From Mycobacterium parascrofulaceum ATCC BAA-614 (lineage in GTDB: Bacteria > Actinomycetota > Actinomycetes > Mycobacteriales > Mycobacteriaceae): DNA of 63,089 bases. Positions within the stretch are counted from its first letter, which is position 1; each line of letters begins with the position of its first letter. The stretch spans positions 1 to 63,089 of the forward strand of contig NZ_GG770555.1 in NCBI RefSeq assembly GCF_000164135.1, given 5' to 3'. Under the pieces are notes generated by a model that worked only from the letters and a program-made list of their open reading frames with translations, ran no database searches and had not been told where the DNA came from. This document shows positions 10,994-54,998 of this stretch, piece after piece. The position numbers were made by a program, and so were the translations under genes.

Positions 10994-11224
10994 GTGAGCA
11001 TCAATCCGTTCGACGACGACAACGGCAGTTTTTTCGTCTTGGTGAACGACGAGGAGCAGCACAGCCTGTGGCCGGCCTTCGCGGACGTTCCAGCCGGCTG
11101 GCGAGTGGTGTACGGGGAGTCCGACCGCGCTGCGTGCTTGGAGTACATCGAACAGAACTGGCCCGACATTCGGCCAAAGAGTCTGCGCGACAAGCTCTCA
11201 ACGGGTCGGGGTTTTGACCAGTAA
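10994..11224 (+). CDS. mbtH: MbtH-like NRPS accessory protein
   Basis: A 76-residue MbtH family protein. It starts [20 protein letters not shown] and carries the diagnostic SLWP, VPAGW and the C-terminal [14 protein letters not shown] with its conserved Trp residues. MbtH proteins bind adenylation domains and are needed for their folding or activity. The GTG at 10994 has GGAG eight bases upstream. The stop at 11222-11224 lies 40 bases before the preferred mps1 start, so the two are co-transcribed. This is the only intact mbtH in the window, so it probably serves Mps1, Mps2 and the seven-module NRPS. Confidence 0.95.
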   Translation: MSINPFDDDNGSFFVLVNDEEQHSLWPAFADVPAGWRVVYGESDRAACLEYIEQNWPDIRPKSLRDKLSTGRGFDQ

Positions 11225-11264
11225 CGAGTCGGGGTATGGGGCGGGTGGAGCTTTGGGGGAGTCG

Positions 11265-14200
11265 ATGGGAGTTGGTGATCACACACTTCCGCTGACGCGC
11301 GGACAGCTCGACATCTGGCTTTCGCAGGAAACGGGCTTCGTCGGCACGGAGTGGCAGCTCGGCCTTTTGATCAGGATCGACGGTCCGGTCGACCGCGACG
11401 CCCTGGGACGCGCCCTCACCCAGACCGTCGCGGAGGCCGAGGCCGCCCGCGTCTCGTTCTTCGAGGTCGACGGCCAGGTGGTCCAGCAGCCGATCGACTA
11501 CCCGGACGTCGAGCTTGCCTTCCACGACCTGACATCGCTGCCCGACCCCGTGCAGGAAGCCCGCGCGATGGCGTCGTCGATTCAGCGGACGCCCATGGCA
11601 TTGAACGGGCAGCTGTTCCAATTCGTGTTGTTCCAAACGGGGGTTGACGAGTTTTATTTGTTCGGTTGCTGCCACCACATAGCAATCGACGGATTGGGTA
11701 TGGCGCTGGTGGCCCGTCGCGTTGCCACGATTTATTCGGCCATGATGGCCGGAAAGCCCATTCCCGATGCGTATTTCGGCTCGGCGCAGGATCTGGTCGA
11801 CCTGGAGTCGGAATACGAGGCGTCCCCCGACTACCAAGACGACAAGGCGTACTGGAGCAACAACCTCCCACCGGAGACCGCATGGGTTGACCGGCCGGCC
11901 GACGGCACGAGCGGCAAAGACCACTACTCGCCGTCCGCGTCCGTCCAGTTGGACCCGTCCGTCACCACCCGGATCAAGGAGCTGTCCAAGAAATTGGGCA
12001 TCCGCCGGTTCTCCGTCACCACCGCGGCGTGTGCGCTGCTGGTGCGCGCGTGGTCCGGCAGTGGCTACGAGGTGGCGCTCGACTTCCCGGTGAGCCGGCG
12101 GGTGCGGCAGGAGTCGAAGACGCTTCCCGGGATGTTCGCCGGGGTGGTGCCGCTGGTGCTGAACACCTCGCCGACGGCCTCGGTCGCCGACTTTTGCAAA
12201 CACGTCGACATCAAAATCCGGGAGCTGCTGCAGCATCAGCGGTTCCCCGTGCACACCCTGGAGAGCGACGGCCTGCGCCAGGCCGCGAATCGGGTCGGCA
12301 TCAACTTCATCCCCATGCGACTGACGCTCGACCTCGCCGGTTCCCCGGCGACGGCGACGTACACCAACCACGGCCCCGTCGGGCACTTCAGCCTGTTCTT
12401 CCTGGGCGCGGGTGACCAGCTCTTCCTGAGCACCGCGGGCCCGGGCCAACCCTTCGCCGACTTCGGCGTCGCCGATCTGGCCGCGCGCATGCAGCAGGTG
12501 CTGGAGGAGATGACCGCCGACCCCGAGCGGTGGCTGTCCTCGATCGACCTGCTGGCCGCCGACGAGCCGGCTCAGATCGACGAGTGGAGCAACCGGGCGG
12601 CCCTGACCGAGCCGGTTCCGGCGCCGGTGTCCATCCCGGTGGCGTTCGCCGAACACGTGCATCGCTCGCCCGACGCCCCGGCGGTGACCTGCTCCGCCAA
12701 GTCGTTGACGTACGCCGAACTCGACGAGGCCTCCAACCGGCTGGCGCACCTGCTGGCCGGCCACGGGGTGGGCCCGGGTGGCTGCGTGGCGGTCATGTTC
12801 CCCCGCTGCGCCGACGCGATCGTGGCCATGCTCGCGGTGCTCAAGACCGGGGCGGCCTACGTGCCGATCGACCCGGCGCACTCCGCGGCGCGCATGGAGT
12901 TCGTGCTCTCCGACGCGGCGCCGAGCGCGGTGATCACCACGGCGGACCTGCGTTCGCGGCTGGACGGGCGCGACCTGCTGGTGGTCGACGTGCACGACCC
13001 GGCCGTCGGCGAGCAGCCGAGCACCGCGCTGCCGGGGCCGGCCCCGGAGAACATCGCCTACATCATCTACACCTCCGGGACCACCGGGACCCCCAAGGGC
13101 GTTGCCATTCCTCACCTCAACGTCACGTGGCTGATCGAGTCGCTGGACGCGGGCCTGCCCAAGGGGCAGGTGTGGACGCAATGCCATTCCTCGGCGTTCG
13201 ACTTCTCCGTGTGGGAGATCTTCGGCGCCGTGCTGCGGGGCAGGCGGCTGCTGGTCGTCCCCGAGTCGGTGGCGAGCTCGCCGGAAGAGCTCCACGACCT
13301 GCTGGTCGCGGAAAAGGTCAGCGTGCTCACCCAGACCCCGTCGTCGGTGGCGATGCTGCCCGCGGACGGCCTGGAGTCCACCGCCCTGGTGGTGGCGGGC
13401 GAGGCCTGCCCGACCGACGTGGTGGACCGCTGGGCGGCGCCCGGCCGGGTGATGCTCGACGCCTACGGCCCGACGGAAACCACGGTGTGCGCGTCGATCA
13501 GCAAGCCGCTGATCCCCGGGTCCGGCGTGGTGCCGATCGGTTCACCGATCGCCGGCGCGGCGATGTTCGTGCTCGACAAGTGGCTGCAGCCGGTGCCGGC
13601 CGGGGTGGTCGGCGAGCTGTACCTGGCGGGCCGCGGCGTCGGGATCGGATACGTGCGCCGGTCCGGGCTGACGGCCTCGCGGTTCGTGGCGAACCCGTTC
13701 GGCGGCCCGGGCGCACGCATGTACCGCACCGGCGACCTGGTCTGCTGGGGCGAGGACGGGCAGCTGCAGTACTTCGGCCGCTCCGACGAGCAGGTCAAGA
13801 TCCGCGGCTATCGCATCGAGCTCGGTGAGATCCAGTCGGTGCTCAAGGGCCTCGACGGGGTGGACCAGGCGGCCGTGGTCGCGCGCGAGGACCGCCCCGG
13901 GGACAAGCGGCTGGTGGGATACATCACCGGCACGGCCGACCCGGCCGCGATCCGGGCGGCGCTGGCCGACCGCCTGCCGCCGTACATGGTGCCGGCCGCG
14001 GTGGTGGTGCTCGAGGCGCTGCCCCTGACCGGCAACGGCAAGCTCGACAAGCGCGCCCTGCCCGCGCCCGAGTACGCCACCGCCGAGTACCGCGCCCCCG
14101 AGGACCCGGTCGAGGAGATCCTGGCCGACATCTACGCCCAGGTGCTGGGCCTGGAGCGGGTCGGCGTCGACGCGTCGTTCTTCGACCTGGGTGGCGACAG

Positions 14201-17200
14201 CATCCTGTCGATGCAGGTCGTCGCGCGCGCCCGCGCGGCCGGCATCCTGTTCCGGCCGCGTGACGTGTTCGTCGAGCAATCGGTGGCCCGGCTGGCCCGG
14301 GTGGCCGAGGTGGCGGCCGACGGCGCGGGCGGCGCTGGCGACGACGGCGTCGGGCCGGTGGTGGCCACCCCGATCATGCGCTGGCTGCAGAGCATCGAGG
14401 GCCCGATCGAGCAGTTCAACCAGACCATGGTGGTGCAGGCGCCGGCGGGCGCGACCGAGGCGGACGTGGTCGCGGTGCTGCAGGCCCTGCTGGATCGCCA
14501 CGCCGCGCTGCGGCTGCGCGCCGACGACGACGGTGCGGGTGGCTGGTCGCTGCAGGTGCCCGAGCCCGGCGCGGTGGACGCGCGCGGCTGCGTGCACGCC
14601 GTCGAAAGCCTGTCCGGGGAGGCGCTGGCCGAGGCGCGGTCGCGGCTGAACCCGGCCGCCGGCGTGCTGGTCAGCGCCGCGTGGGCGCAGTCCACGGGTC
14701 AGCTGGCGTTGATCATCCACCACCTGGCCGTCGACGGGGTCTCGTGGCGAATCCTGTTGGAAGACTTCAACATCGCCTGGGCGCAGCATCACAACGGGCA
14801 GCCCGTCGCCCTGCTGGCGCCCGGGACGTCGTTCGCCCGCTGGTCGACGTTGCTGCAGGAGTACGCGCAACGCCCCGACGTGGTGGCGCGGGCCGACGAG
14901 TGGCGGCAGGTGGCGGCGACCCCGGCGGCGTTGCCGGCGGTGCAACCCGACGCCGACACCTACGTGAGCGCCGGCCAGCTGTCGGCCTCGCTTGACGTCG
15001 AGACCACGCGGCTGCTGCTCGGCGAGGTGCCGGCCGCGTTCCACGCCGGCGTGGGCGACATCCTGCTGATCGCCTTTGGCCTGGCGTTCGCCGAATTCCT
15101 GGGCACCGGCGCGGCGCCGATCGGCATCGACGTGGAGGGCCACGGGCGGCAGGAAGAACTGTTCCCGCGGGTGGATCTCTCGCGCACCGTGGGCTGGTTC
15201 ACCACCAAGTACCCGGTCGCGTTGACGCCGGGCCGGCTGAGCTGGTCGCAGGTGGTCGCCGGCGACGCGGCGCTGGGCCCGGTGATCAAGGCGGCCAAGG
15301 AACAGCTGCGCGCCCTGCCCGACGGCCTGACCTACGGCCTGCTGCGCTACCTGAATCCCGACGTGGACCTCGACGGCTCCGACCCGGTGATCGGGTTCAA
15401 CTACCTGGGGCGGCTGGGCGCGGGCGCCGACCTGTCCGACGAGCTGTGGCGGGTCAGCCACGACAGCCTTGCGGTGGCGGCCGTGGCGAGCGCGGTGGCC
15501 ATGCCGCTGGCGCACACGGTCGAGCTCAACGCCGGCACCCTGGACACCGAGGCCGGCCCGCACCTGCAGGCCAACTGGAGCTGGGCCCCCTCGGCGCTGG
15601 ACCACGACCGCGTGGACCGGTTGAGCCAGTTGTGGTTCGAGGCGCTGGCCGGCATCTGCGCGCACGTCAAGGCCGGCGGCGGCGGGCTCACCCCGTCGGA
15701 CATCGCTCCCGCTCACCTCAGCCAGCAACAGATCGACGCCCTGTGCCGGCAGGGCGGCGTCGCCGACGTGCTGCCGCTGACCCCGGTGCAGCAGGGGCTG
15801 CTGTTCCACACCGCCTTCGCGCAGGACATGGACGACCTGTACGCGGTGCAGCTGGGCATCACGGTCAGCGGGGCCCTCGACGCGGCGCGCCTGCGCGAGG
15901 CGGTCCACACCGCGGTCAAGCGGCACCCCAACCTCGTCGCCCGGTTCTCCGAAGACTTCGGCGAACCGGTCCAGGTCATCCCCGCCGATCCCCAGATGGC
16001 GTGGCGGTACGTCGAGCTGGACGGCGGCGACGTCGACGGGCAGGTCGACCGGCTGTGCGCCGACGAACGCGCCGCGGTGTGCGACCTGGCCGGCAAGCCG
16101 TCGTTCCGGGCCGCCCTGATCCGCACGGCGCCCGACCGGCACCGCTTCGTGCTGACCATCCACCACATCGTAGTCGACGGCTGGTCGCTGCCGATCCTGC
16201 TGCAGGAGGTGTTCGCCAGCTACTACGGCGAGCGCCTGCCCGCCGCCCCGTCCTACCGCAGCTTCGTCACCTGGCTGACCAATCAGGACCGCGCCGCCGC
16301 GCAGGCGGCGTGGGCGCAGGCGCTGGCCGGTTTCGAGACCCCCACCCTGGTCGGGCCGCTCGGGCAGATCGGGCGGCGCGGCGTCGCGGCCTTCCACGTG
16401 CCCGCCGACACCACCAAGGCGCTGGGTGAGCTGGCGCGCTCGTGCCGCACCACCCTCAGCACCGTGTTGCAGGGCGCGTGGACGCAGCTGCTGACGTGGC
16501 TGACCGGCCAGCACGACGTCGCCTTCGGCACCGCGGTCTCGGGCCGGCCCACCGAACTGGCCGGCGCGGACGCGATGGTCGGCCTGCTGATCAACACGGT
16601 GCCGGTGCGGGCGAGGATCACCGCGACCACCACGGTCGCCGACCTGCTGGAGCAACTGCAGCGCCTGCACAACGACACCGTCGACTACGAGCACCTGGCG
16701 CTGCCGGACATCCACCGCGCCACCGGCCACGACCAGTTGTTCGACACCCTTTTCCTCTACGAGAACTACCCGATCGACGCGGGCGCGCTGCTGGGCGTGC
16801 ACGAGCTGGCCGTCACCGACTTCAGCAGCCGGGAGTACAACCACTACCCGCTGTCGGTGGTGGTGTCGCCGGGTCACGAGCTGAGCATGCGCGTCGAGTT
16901 CGACACCGAGGTGTTCGACCGGGCCGCCGTCGACACGCTGATCGATCGGCTGCAGCAGGTGATGGTGGCCATGACGGCCGACCCCGCCCGGCGCCTGTCC
17001 TCGATCGACCTGCTCGACGCCGCCGAGCACGACCGGCTCGACGACTGGGGCAACCGGGGGGTGCTCGCCGAGTCGGCGCCCAAGCCGGTCTCGATCGCGG
17101 AGCTGTTCGCCGCGCAGGCCGCCCGCGCCCCCGAGGCGGTGGCCATCACCGACGGCGACCGCTCGTGGACCTACGGCGAGGTGGAGGAGTCCGCCAACCG

Positions 17201-20200
17201 GCTGGCGCACCTGCTGGTGAGCCGCGGCGCCGGACCGGGGGAGCGGGTCGCGGTGCTGTTCCCCAGGACGGCCGAGGCCGTCGTGGCGATCCTGGCGGTG
17301 CTCAAGACCGGCGCGGCCTACCTGCCCGTCGACCCGACGGTGCCGGCGGCGCGGATCGAGTTCGTGCTCGGCGACGCCGCCCCGATCGCGGCGGTCACCA
17401 CCGCGGACGTGCGCTCGCGGCTCGACGGGCAGGACCTGGACGTCATCGAGTTCGACGACCCCGCCGTCGCGAACCAGCCCGGCGACGGGCTGCCCGCGCC
17501 GTCCCCGGAGAACATCGCCTACATCATCTACACGTCCGGCACGACCGGCACCCCCAAGGGCGTGGCCGTGCCGCACCGCAACGTCACCCAGCTGCTGGAG
17601 TCCCTGGACGCGCAGCTGGCGCTGGGCCAGGTGTGGACGCAGTGCCACTCGCTGGCGTTCGACTTCTCGGTGTGGGAGATCTTCGGGTCGCTGCTGTACG
17701 GCGGCCGGCTGGTGATCGTGCCCGACAACGTCGTCCGCTCGCCCGAAGAGCTGCACGCCATGCTGGTCCGCGAACAGGTCAGCGTGCTGAGCCAGACGCC
17801 GTCGGCGTTCTACGCGCTGCAGACCGCGGACTCCTTGCAGCCCGAGCTGGGGCAGCAGCTGAAGCTGCAGACCGTGGTGTTCGGCGGCGAGGCGCTCGAA
17901 CCGCACCGGCTGGGCAAGTGGTTGCACAACCACCCGGGCCTGCCCCGCCTGATCAACATGTACGGCATCACCGAGACCACGGTGCACGCCTCGTTCCGGG
18001 AGATCGTCGACGGCGACGTCGACAACAGCGCCAGCCCCATCGGCGTGCCGCTGGCCCACCTGGGCTTCTTCGTCCTGGACGGCTGGCTGCGGCCGGTGCC
18101 CGAGGGCGTGGTCGGTGAGCTGTACGTGGCCGGGCGGGGCCTGGCCTACGGATACGTGGGCCGGTCGGGCCTGTCCGCGACGCGGTTCGTGGCCTGCCCG
18201 TTCGGCGGGTCCGGGGCGCGCATGTACCGCACCGGCGACCTGGTTCGCTGGGGCGCCGACGGCCAGCTGCAGTACATGGGGCGGGCCGACGAGCAGGTCA
18301 AGATCCGCGGCTACCGCATCGAGCTCGGCGAGGTGCACGCGGCCCTGGCCGCGCTGGACGGGGTCAACGAGGCGGCGGTGATCGCCCGCGAGGACCGCCC
18401 CGGCGACAAGCGGCTGGTGGGGTACGTGACCGGCACCGCCGACCCGGCCGCGATCCGCAACCAGCTCGGCGAGCGGCTGCCCACCTACATGGTGCCCACC
18501 GCGGTGGTGGTGCTCGAGGCGCTGCCGCTGACGGTCAACGGCAAACTCGACACCCGCGCGCTGCCGGCGCCCGAATACTCCGACGCCGACCACTACCGCG
18601 CGCCGAGCACCGCCGTCGAGGAGATCCTGGCCGGCATCTACGCCCAGGTGCTGGGCGTGGAGCGGGTCGGCGTCGACGACTCGTTCTTCGACCTGGGCGG
18701 CGACAGCATCCTGTCGATGCAGGTGGTCGCCCGCGCCCGCGCCGCCGGCGTGGTCTGCCGCCCGCGCGACATCTTCGTCGAGCAGACCGTGTCCCGGCTG
18801 GCCCGGGTGGCCGGGCTGGCCACCGACGACGACGTCGTCGACGAGGGCATCGGCCCGGTGGTGGCCACCCCGATCATGCGCTGGCTGCACAGCGTCGACG
18901 GCCCGGTCGAGCAGTTCAACCAGACCATGGTGGTGCAGGCCCCGGCGGGGGCGAACGAAACCGACGTCGTCGCGGTCCTGCAGGCTTTGCTGGATCGGCA
19001 TGCCATGCTGCGGTTGCGGGTCGACGACGACGGCGCCGGCGGCTGGGCGCTGCGGGTCCCCGAGACCGGCGTGGTGGACGCCGCCGGGTGCGTACACACC
19101 GTCGAGACGCTGTCCGACGCGGCACTGGCGGCGGCGGTCTCGCAGCTGAACCCGGCCAGCGGCGCGATGCTGCGCGCGGTGTGGGTGCCGTCAACGGGCC
19201 AGCTCGCGCTGATCATTCACCACCTCGCCGTCGACGGGGTGTCGTGGCGAATCCTGTTGGAAGACTTCAATATCGCGTGGGCCCAGCATCACAGCGGGCA
19301 GCCGGTGGCGTTGCCGGTGGGCGGGATGTCGTTCGCCCGGTGGTCGTCGCTGCTCGCCGAGCACGCGCGCCGGCCCGAGGTCGTCGACACCGCCGAGGCG
19401 TGGCGGCAGATCTCGTCGACGCCCGCGCCGCTGCCGGCCGTGTCGCCCGACATCGACACCTACGTCAGCGCCGGGCAGCTGTCGGTGGCGCTGGACGCCG
19501 ACACCACCCGGATGTTGCTGGGCGAGGTGCCCGCCGCCTTCCACGCCGGGGTCCAGGACATCCTGCTGATCGCGTTCGGGCTGGCCTGGGCGCAGTTCGT
19601 CGGCACCGGCGCGCCGATCGGCATCGACGTCGAGGGTCACGGCCGCCATGAGGAACTCGGCCCGCACGTGGACCTGTCCCGCACGGTCGGCTGGTTCACC
19701 ACCAAGTACCCCGTCGCGCTGCAGGTCGGCGGGCTGTCCTGGGGACACGTCGTCACCGGTGAGGCCGAGCTGGGCGCGCTGGTTAAGGACGCCAAGGAAC
19801 AGCTGCGCGCCCTCCCGGACACGCTGACTTACGGCCTGCTGCGCTACCTGAACGGCGACGTCGACCTGGACGCGTCCGATCCGGTGATCGGGTTCAACTA
19901 CCTCGGGCGGCTGGGCGGCGCGGGCGACCTGTCCAGCGAACTGTGGCGGCTCGACCAGGACAGCCTGGCGTCGGCCGGAGCCGCGACCGCGGTGCCCCTG
20001 CCGCTGCCCCACACCGTCGAGCTCAACGCCGGCACCCTGGACACCGCCACCGGCCCCCTCCTGCAGGCCAACTGGACCTGGGCGCGCTCGGCGCTGGACG
20101 AGGGACAGGTGGCCCGGCTGAGCGAACTGTGGTTCGACGCGCTCAGCGGCATCTGCAGCCACGTCCGCAGCGGCGGGGGCGGGCTGACGCCGTCGGACCT

Positions 20201-21505
20201 CGCGCCCGCCCGGCTGACCCAGCGCGACATCGACGAGCTGTGCCAGCGCTACCCGATCGCCGACGTGCTGCCGTTGACCCCGCTGCAGCAGGGCCTGCTG
20301 TTCCACACCGGAACCGCGCACGGCAGCGACGACCTCTACGCGGTGCAGCTCGACATCAGCGTGAGCGGTGCCCTCGACCCGCACCGGTTGCGCGACGCGG
20401 TGCACACCATGCTCAAGCGGCACCCCAATGTGGTGGCGCACTTCGTCGAGGACTTCGGCGAGCCCGTGCAGGTCCTCTCGGCCGAACCGCCGCTGTCGTG
20501 GCATTACGTCGAACTGGACGCCGACGACGCCGAACCGGAGGAGCAGATTCAGCAGCTCTGCGCCGGCGAACGCGCCGCGGTGTGCGACCTGGCGGAACGG
20601 CCGCCGTTCCGGGCCGCGCTGATCCGCACCGCCGACAACCGGCACCGGTTCGTGCTGACCAACCACCACATCGTGCTCGACGGCTGGTCGAAGCCGATCC
20701 TGCTGCAGGAGATCTTCGCCGCCTACTACGGGGTGCAGCTACCGGCCCCGGTGCCCTACCGCAAGTTCGTCGCCTGGCTGGCCGCGCAGGACCGCGGCGC
20801 CGCCCAGGCGGCGTGGCGCCGGGTGCTGGCCGGGTTCGACACCCCCACGCTGGTCGGCCCGGCCGGCCGGATGAGCCTCGGGCCGCGGAGCGTCTCCTCC
20901 TTCCAGATGTCGGCCGAAACCACCCGGGCGCTGGGCGAGCTGGCGCGGTCGTGCCGCACGACCGTCAGCACCGTGCTGCAGGCCGCGTGGGCGCAGCTGC
21001 TGATGTGGCTGACCGGTCAGCACGATGTGACATTCGGGACGGCGGTCTCCGGGCGGCCGACCGAGCTGGCCGGCTCCGACCAGATGGTGGGCCTGCTCAT
21101 CAACACCGTCCCGGTGCGGGCCACGATCGACGCCGAAACCACGATCGCCGACCTGCTCAACCAGCTGCAGAGCGCCTACAACGACACGCTCGAGCACCAG
21201 CATTTAGCGCTGAACGATATCCATCGTGTAACGGGACACGACCAATTATTCGACACCATGTTCGTGTACGAGAACTATCCGATCGACACCGCCGCGCTGT
21301 CGGCCGCCGATGAGCTGGCCATTGATGGCTTCACCAACCGCGAATTCAACCATTACCCGCTCTCGGTCCAGGCCGTGCCGGGTCACGAACTGGGTCTTCG
21401 GGTCGAATTCGATACAGAAGTCTTCGACCAGGGCAGAATCGAGAGGTTGGTCGAGCGGTTCCGGCGCGTGCTGGAAGCCATGACCGCAGATGTGGAGGAG
21501 CAGGC

Positions 21506-21509
<4 letters not shown>
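11265..21509 (+). CDS. mps1: GPL nonribosomal peptide synthetase, modules 1, 2 and C3
   Basis: About 3414 residues. The ATG at 11265 follows a GGGGGAG site; a TTG at 11214 would overlap mbtH. The first C-domain His falls at residue 137 in both this protein and the giant NRPS when the aligned ATGs are used. Order: starter C (HHIAIDG, 137), A1 (446-932), T1 (Ser 979), E1 (HHLAVDG, 1152), C2 of the D-accepting type ([13 protein letters not shown]; His 1633), A2 (1936-2432), T2 (Ser 2481), E2 (2652), C3 ([11 protein letters not shown]; 3134). A1 pocket residues read D-F-W-T-V-A-A-V-C, close to the known Phe code. A2 reads D-F-W-S-V-G-M-V-H, close to the Thr code. This matches D-Phe-D-alloThr of GPL. 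The protein ends with C3, so its partner adenylation domain is on Mps2. The stop overlaps the mps2 ATG (ATGA). Confidence 0.95.
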
Positions 21510-29152
<7,643 letters not shown>

Positions 29153-29160
29153 GCACACGC

Positions 29161-29210
29161 ACGGTTCGGGACGGTCTCCCTGGGGCCGTCCCGAACCGTT
29201 TGCTCTGTTT
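29161..29210 (+). terminator. Intrinsic terminator after mps2
   Basis: A perfect 14-bp stem (ACGGTTCGGGACGG at 29161-29174, CCGTCCCGAACCGT at 29186-29199) with an 11-base loop, followed by TTGCTCTGTTT. It starts nine bases after the mps2 stop and should separate the GPL operon from the next transcription unit. Confidence 0.85.
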
Positions 29211-29254
29211 AAGCAACTGAAACATCCTTTGCGTATCTTTTGACGCGATCTGCA

Positions 29255-29365
29255 GGAGTCCTGATATGAACCTGGGACTTTTTCGAAACCTCTAGCGCGC
29301 TTTCGTGTCCATCCGTTAACCTTGCGAACTGTTGCACTCATGTTGACTAACTTGACGGAGATACT
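29255..29365 (+). promoter_or_regulatory. Duplicate of the mbtH promoter, now driving the giant NRPS
   Basis: Homologous to 10885-10993: CACTCATGT at 29335, again 31 bases before a GTG start; TTGCGAAC at 29322; GGAG at 29357-29360. Because a terminator precedes it, this is the likely promoter of the seven-module NRPS. The conserved blocks are the best clue to which bases matter in either promoter. Confidence 0.55.
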
Positions 29366-29545
29366 GTGCGCGTCGGCCCGTTCGATGACGACATCAGCAA
29401 TTCCGCCTTCTTAGTCGGCGACGAGCGGCGACAGCGGCGAGGATTCCGACGCGGACTGCGCTGCGTTTCTGCGCCACCTCAAGCGAAACCGAACGGGCAT
29501 TGCGGAGGAGTTCGGTCGAGCGGCTGTCGTCAACCGGGGGTTGTA
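29366..29545 (+). pseudogene. Decayed mbtH copy
   Basis: From the GTG at 29366 the frame reads VRVGPFDDD...FLVGDE, matching NPFDDD...FVLVNDE of intact MbtH. From about 29430, in another frame, GEDSDADCAAFLRHLKRN then VNRGL matches the intact C-terminus [16 protein letters not shown] then GRGF. The middle, with the essential SLWP and VPAGW motifs, is deleted and the frame is shifted, so no working MbtH can be made. The position, just before the NRPS and behind a copied promoter, mirrors mbtH-mps1. Confidence 0.82.
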
Positions 29546-29574
29546 CAGGGTGAACCCTATGGTTGGGAAGTTGG

Positions 29575-54267
<24,693 letters not shown>

Positions 54268-54384
54268 GCCGTTGCCCCGCAGGTAGTTCCGGCGAGGGGG
54301 CGGCATTCGGGCAATGGCGCGGCGATTCGTGGCTACCATGGCCGGAGATCGTGACGGTGTCCCGCCAGTACACGGAGTGCTCAC

Positions 54385-54966
54385 ATGACAACAGCCCGCG
54401 TGCCCACATTGCCGCTCGACGAAGCCACCGCCGCGGCCGACGAAGCGGCCGTCCCCAACTACATGGCGGAACTGAGCATCTTCCAGGTGCTGCTGAACCA
54501 CCCGCCGCTGGCGCGCGCCATCAACGATCTGCTCGCCACCATGCTCTGGCACGGCGCGCTCGACCCCCGGTTGCGCGAGCTGGTGATCATGCGGATCGGC
54601 TGGCTCACCGCATGCGACTACGAATGGACGCAGCACTGGCGGGTCGCCTCGAGGCTGGGCGTGGCCTCCGACGACCTGCTCGGGGTGCGCGACTGGCAGG
54701 CGCACGACGGGTTCGGCGCGCGCGAGCGCGCCGTGCTGGCCGCCACCGACGACGTGGTGCGCGACCGCGCCGTGAGCGATGCCAGCTGGGCCGCCTGCGA
54801 GCGTGAATTAGGTTGCGACACAACGGTTCTCATCGAGCTCGTCACCGCGATCGGCGCGTGGCGGATGGTCGCGTCGATCCTGCACAGCCTGCGGGTTCCG
54901 CTCGAAGAGGGCGTGTCCAGCTGGCCGCCGGACGGCCGGTCGCCCGCCGGGGCCGTGATCGATTGA
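54385..54966 (+). CDS. Carboxymuconolactone decarboxylase-like protein (Rv1531-like)
   Basis: A 193-residue all-helical protein of the AhpD/CMD superfamily. The core reads LDPRLRELVIMRIGWLTACDYEWTQH, the family segment with conserved Glu, Arg, Cys-x-Tyr and His. Only one Cys is present here (CDYEW), not the CxxC of AhpD, so peroxidase-type redox chemistry is unlikely and the substrate is unknown. It corresponds in type and position to Rv1531 of M. tuberculosis. The ATG has GGAG upstream. It lies 117 bp after the giant NRPS with no clear terminator between, so read-through is possible. I see no direct link to peptide synthesis. Confidence 0.82.
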   Translation: MTTARVPTLPLDEATAAADEAAVPNYMAELSIFQVLLNHPPLARAINDLLATMLWHGALDPRLRELVIMRIGWLTACDYEWTQHWRVASRLGVASDDLLGVRDWQAHDGFGARERAVLAATDDVVRDRAVSDASWAACERELGCDTTVLIELVTAIGAWRMVASILHSLRVPLEEGVSSWPPDGRSPAGAVID

Positions 54967-54998
54967 CATATCGATCGGTGGCTCTCTAGCGTCGGGCA

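Noticed and set aside
13542..19097. A 1851-codon open frame on the minus strand opposite mps1
   Set aside because: It is a mirror of GC-rich codon bias. It has no domain pattern, has low-complexity His/Arg/Gly-rich content, and overlaps a clear NRPS. Similar antisense frames at 21383-24556 and 41641-47580 were dropped for the same reason.
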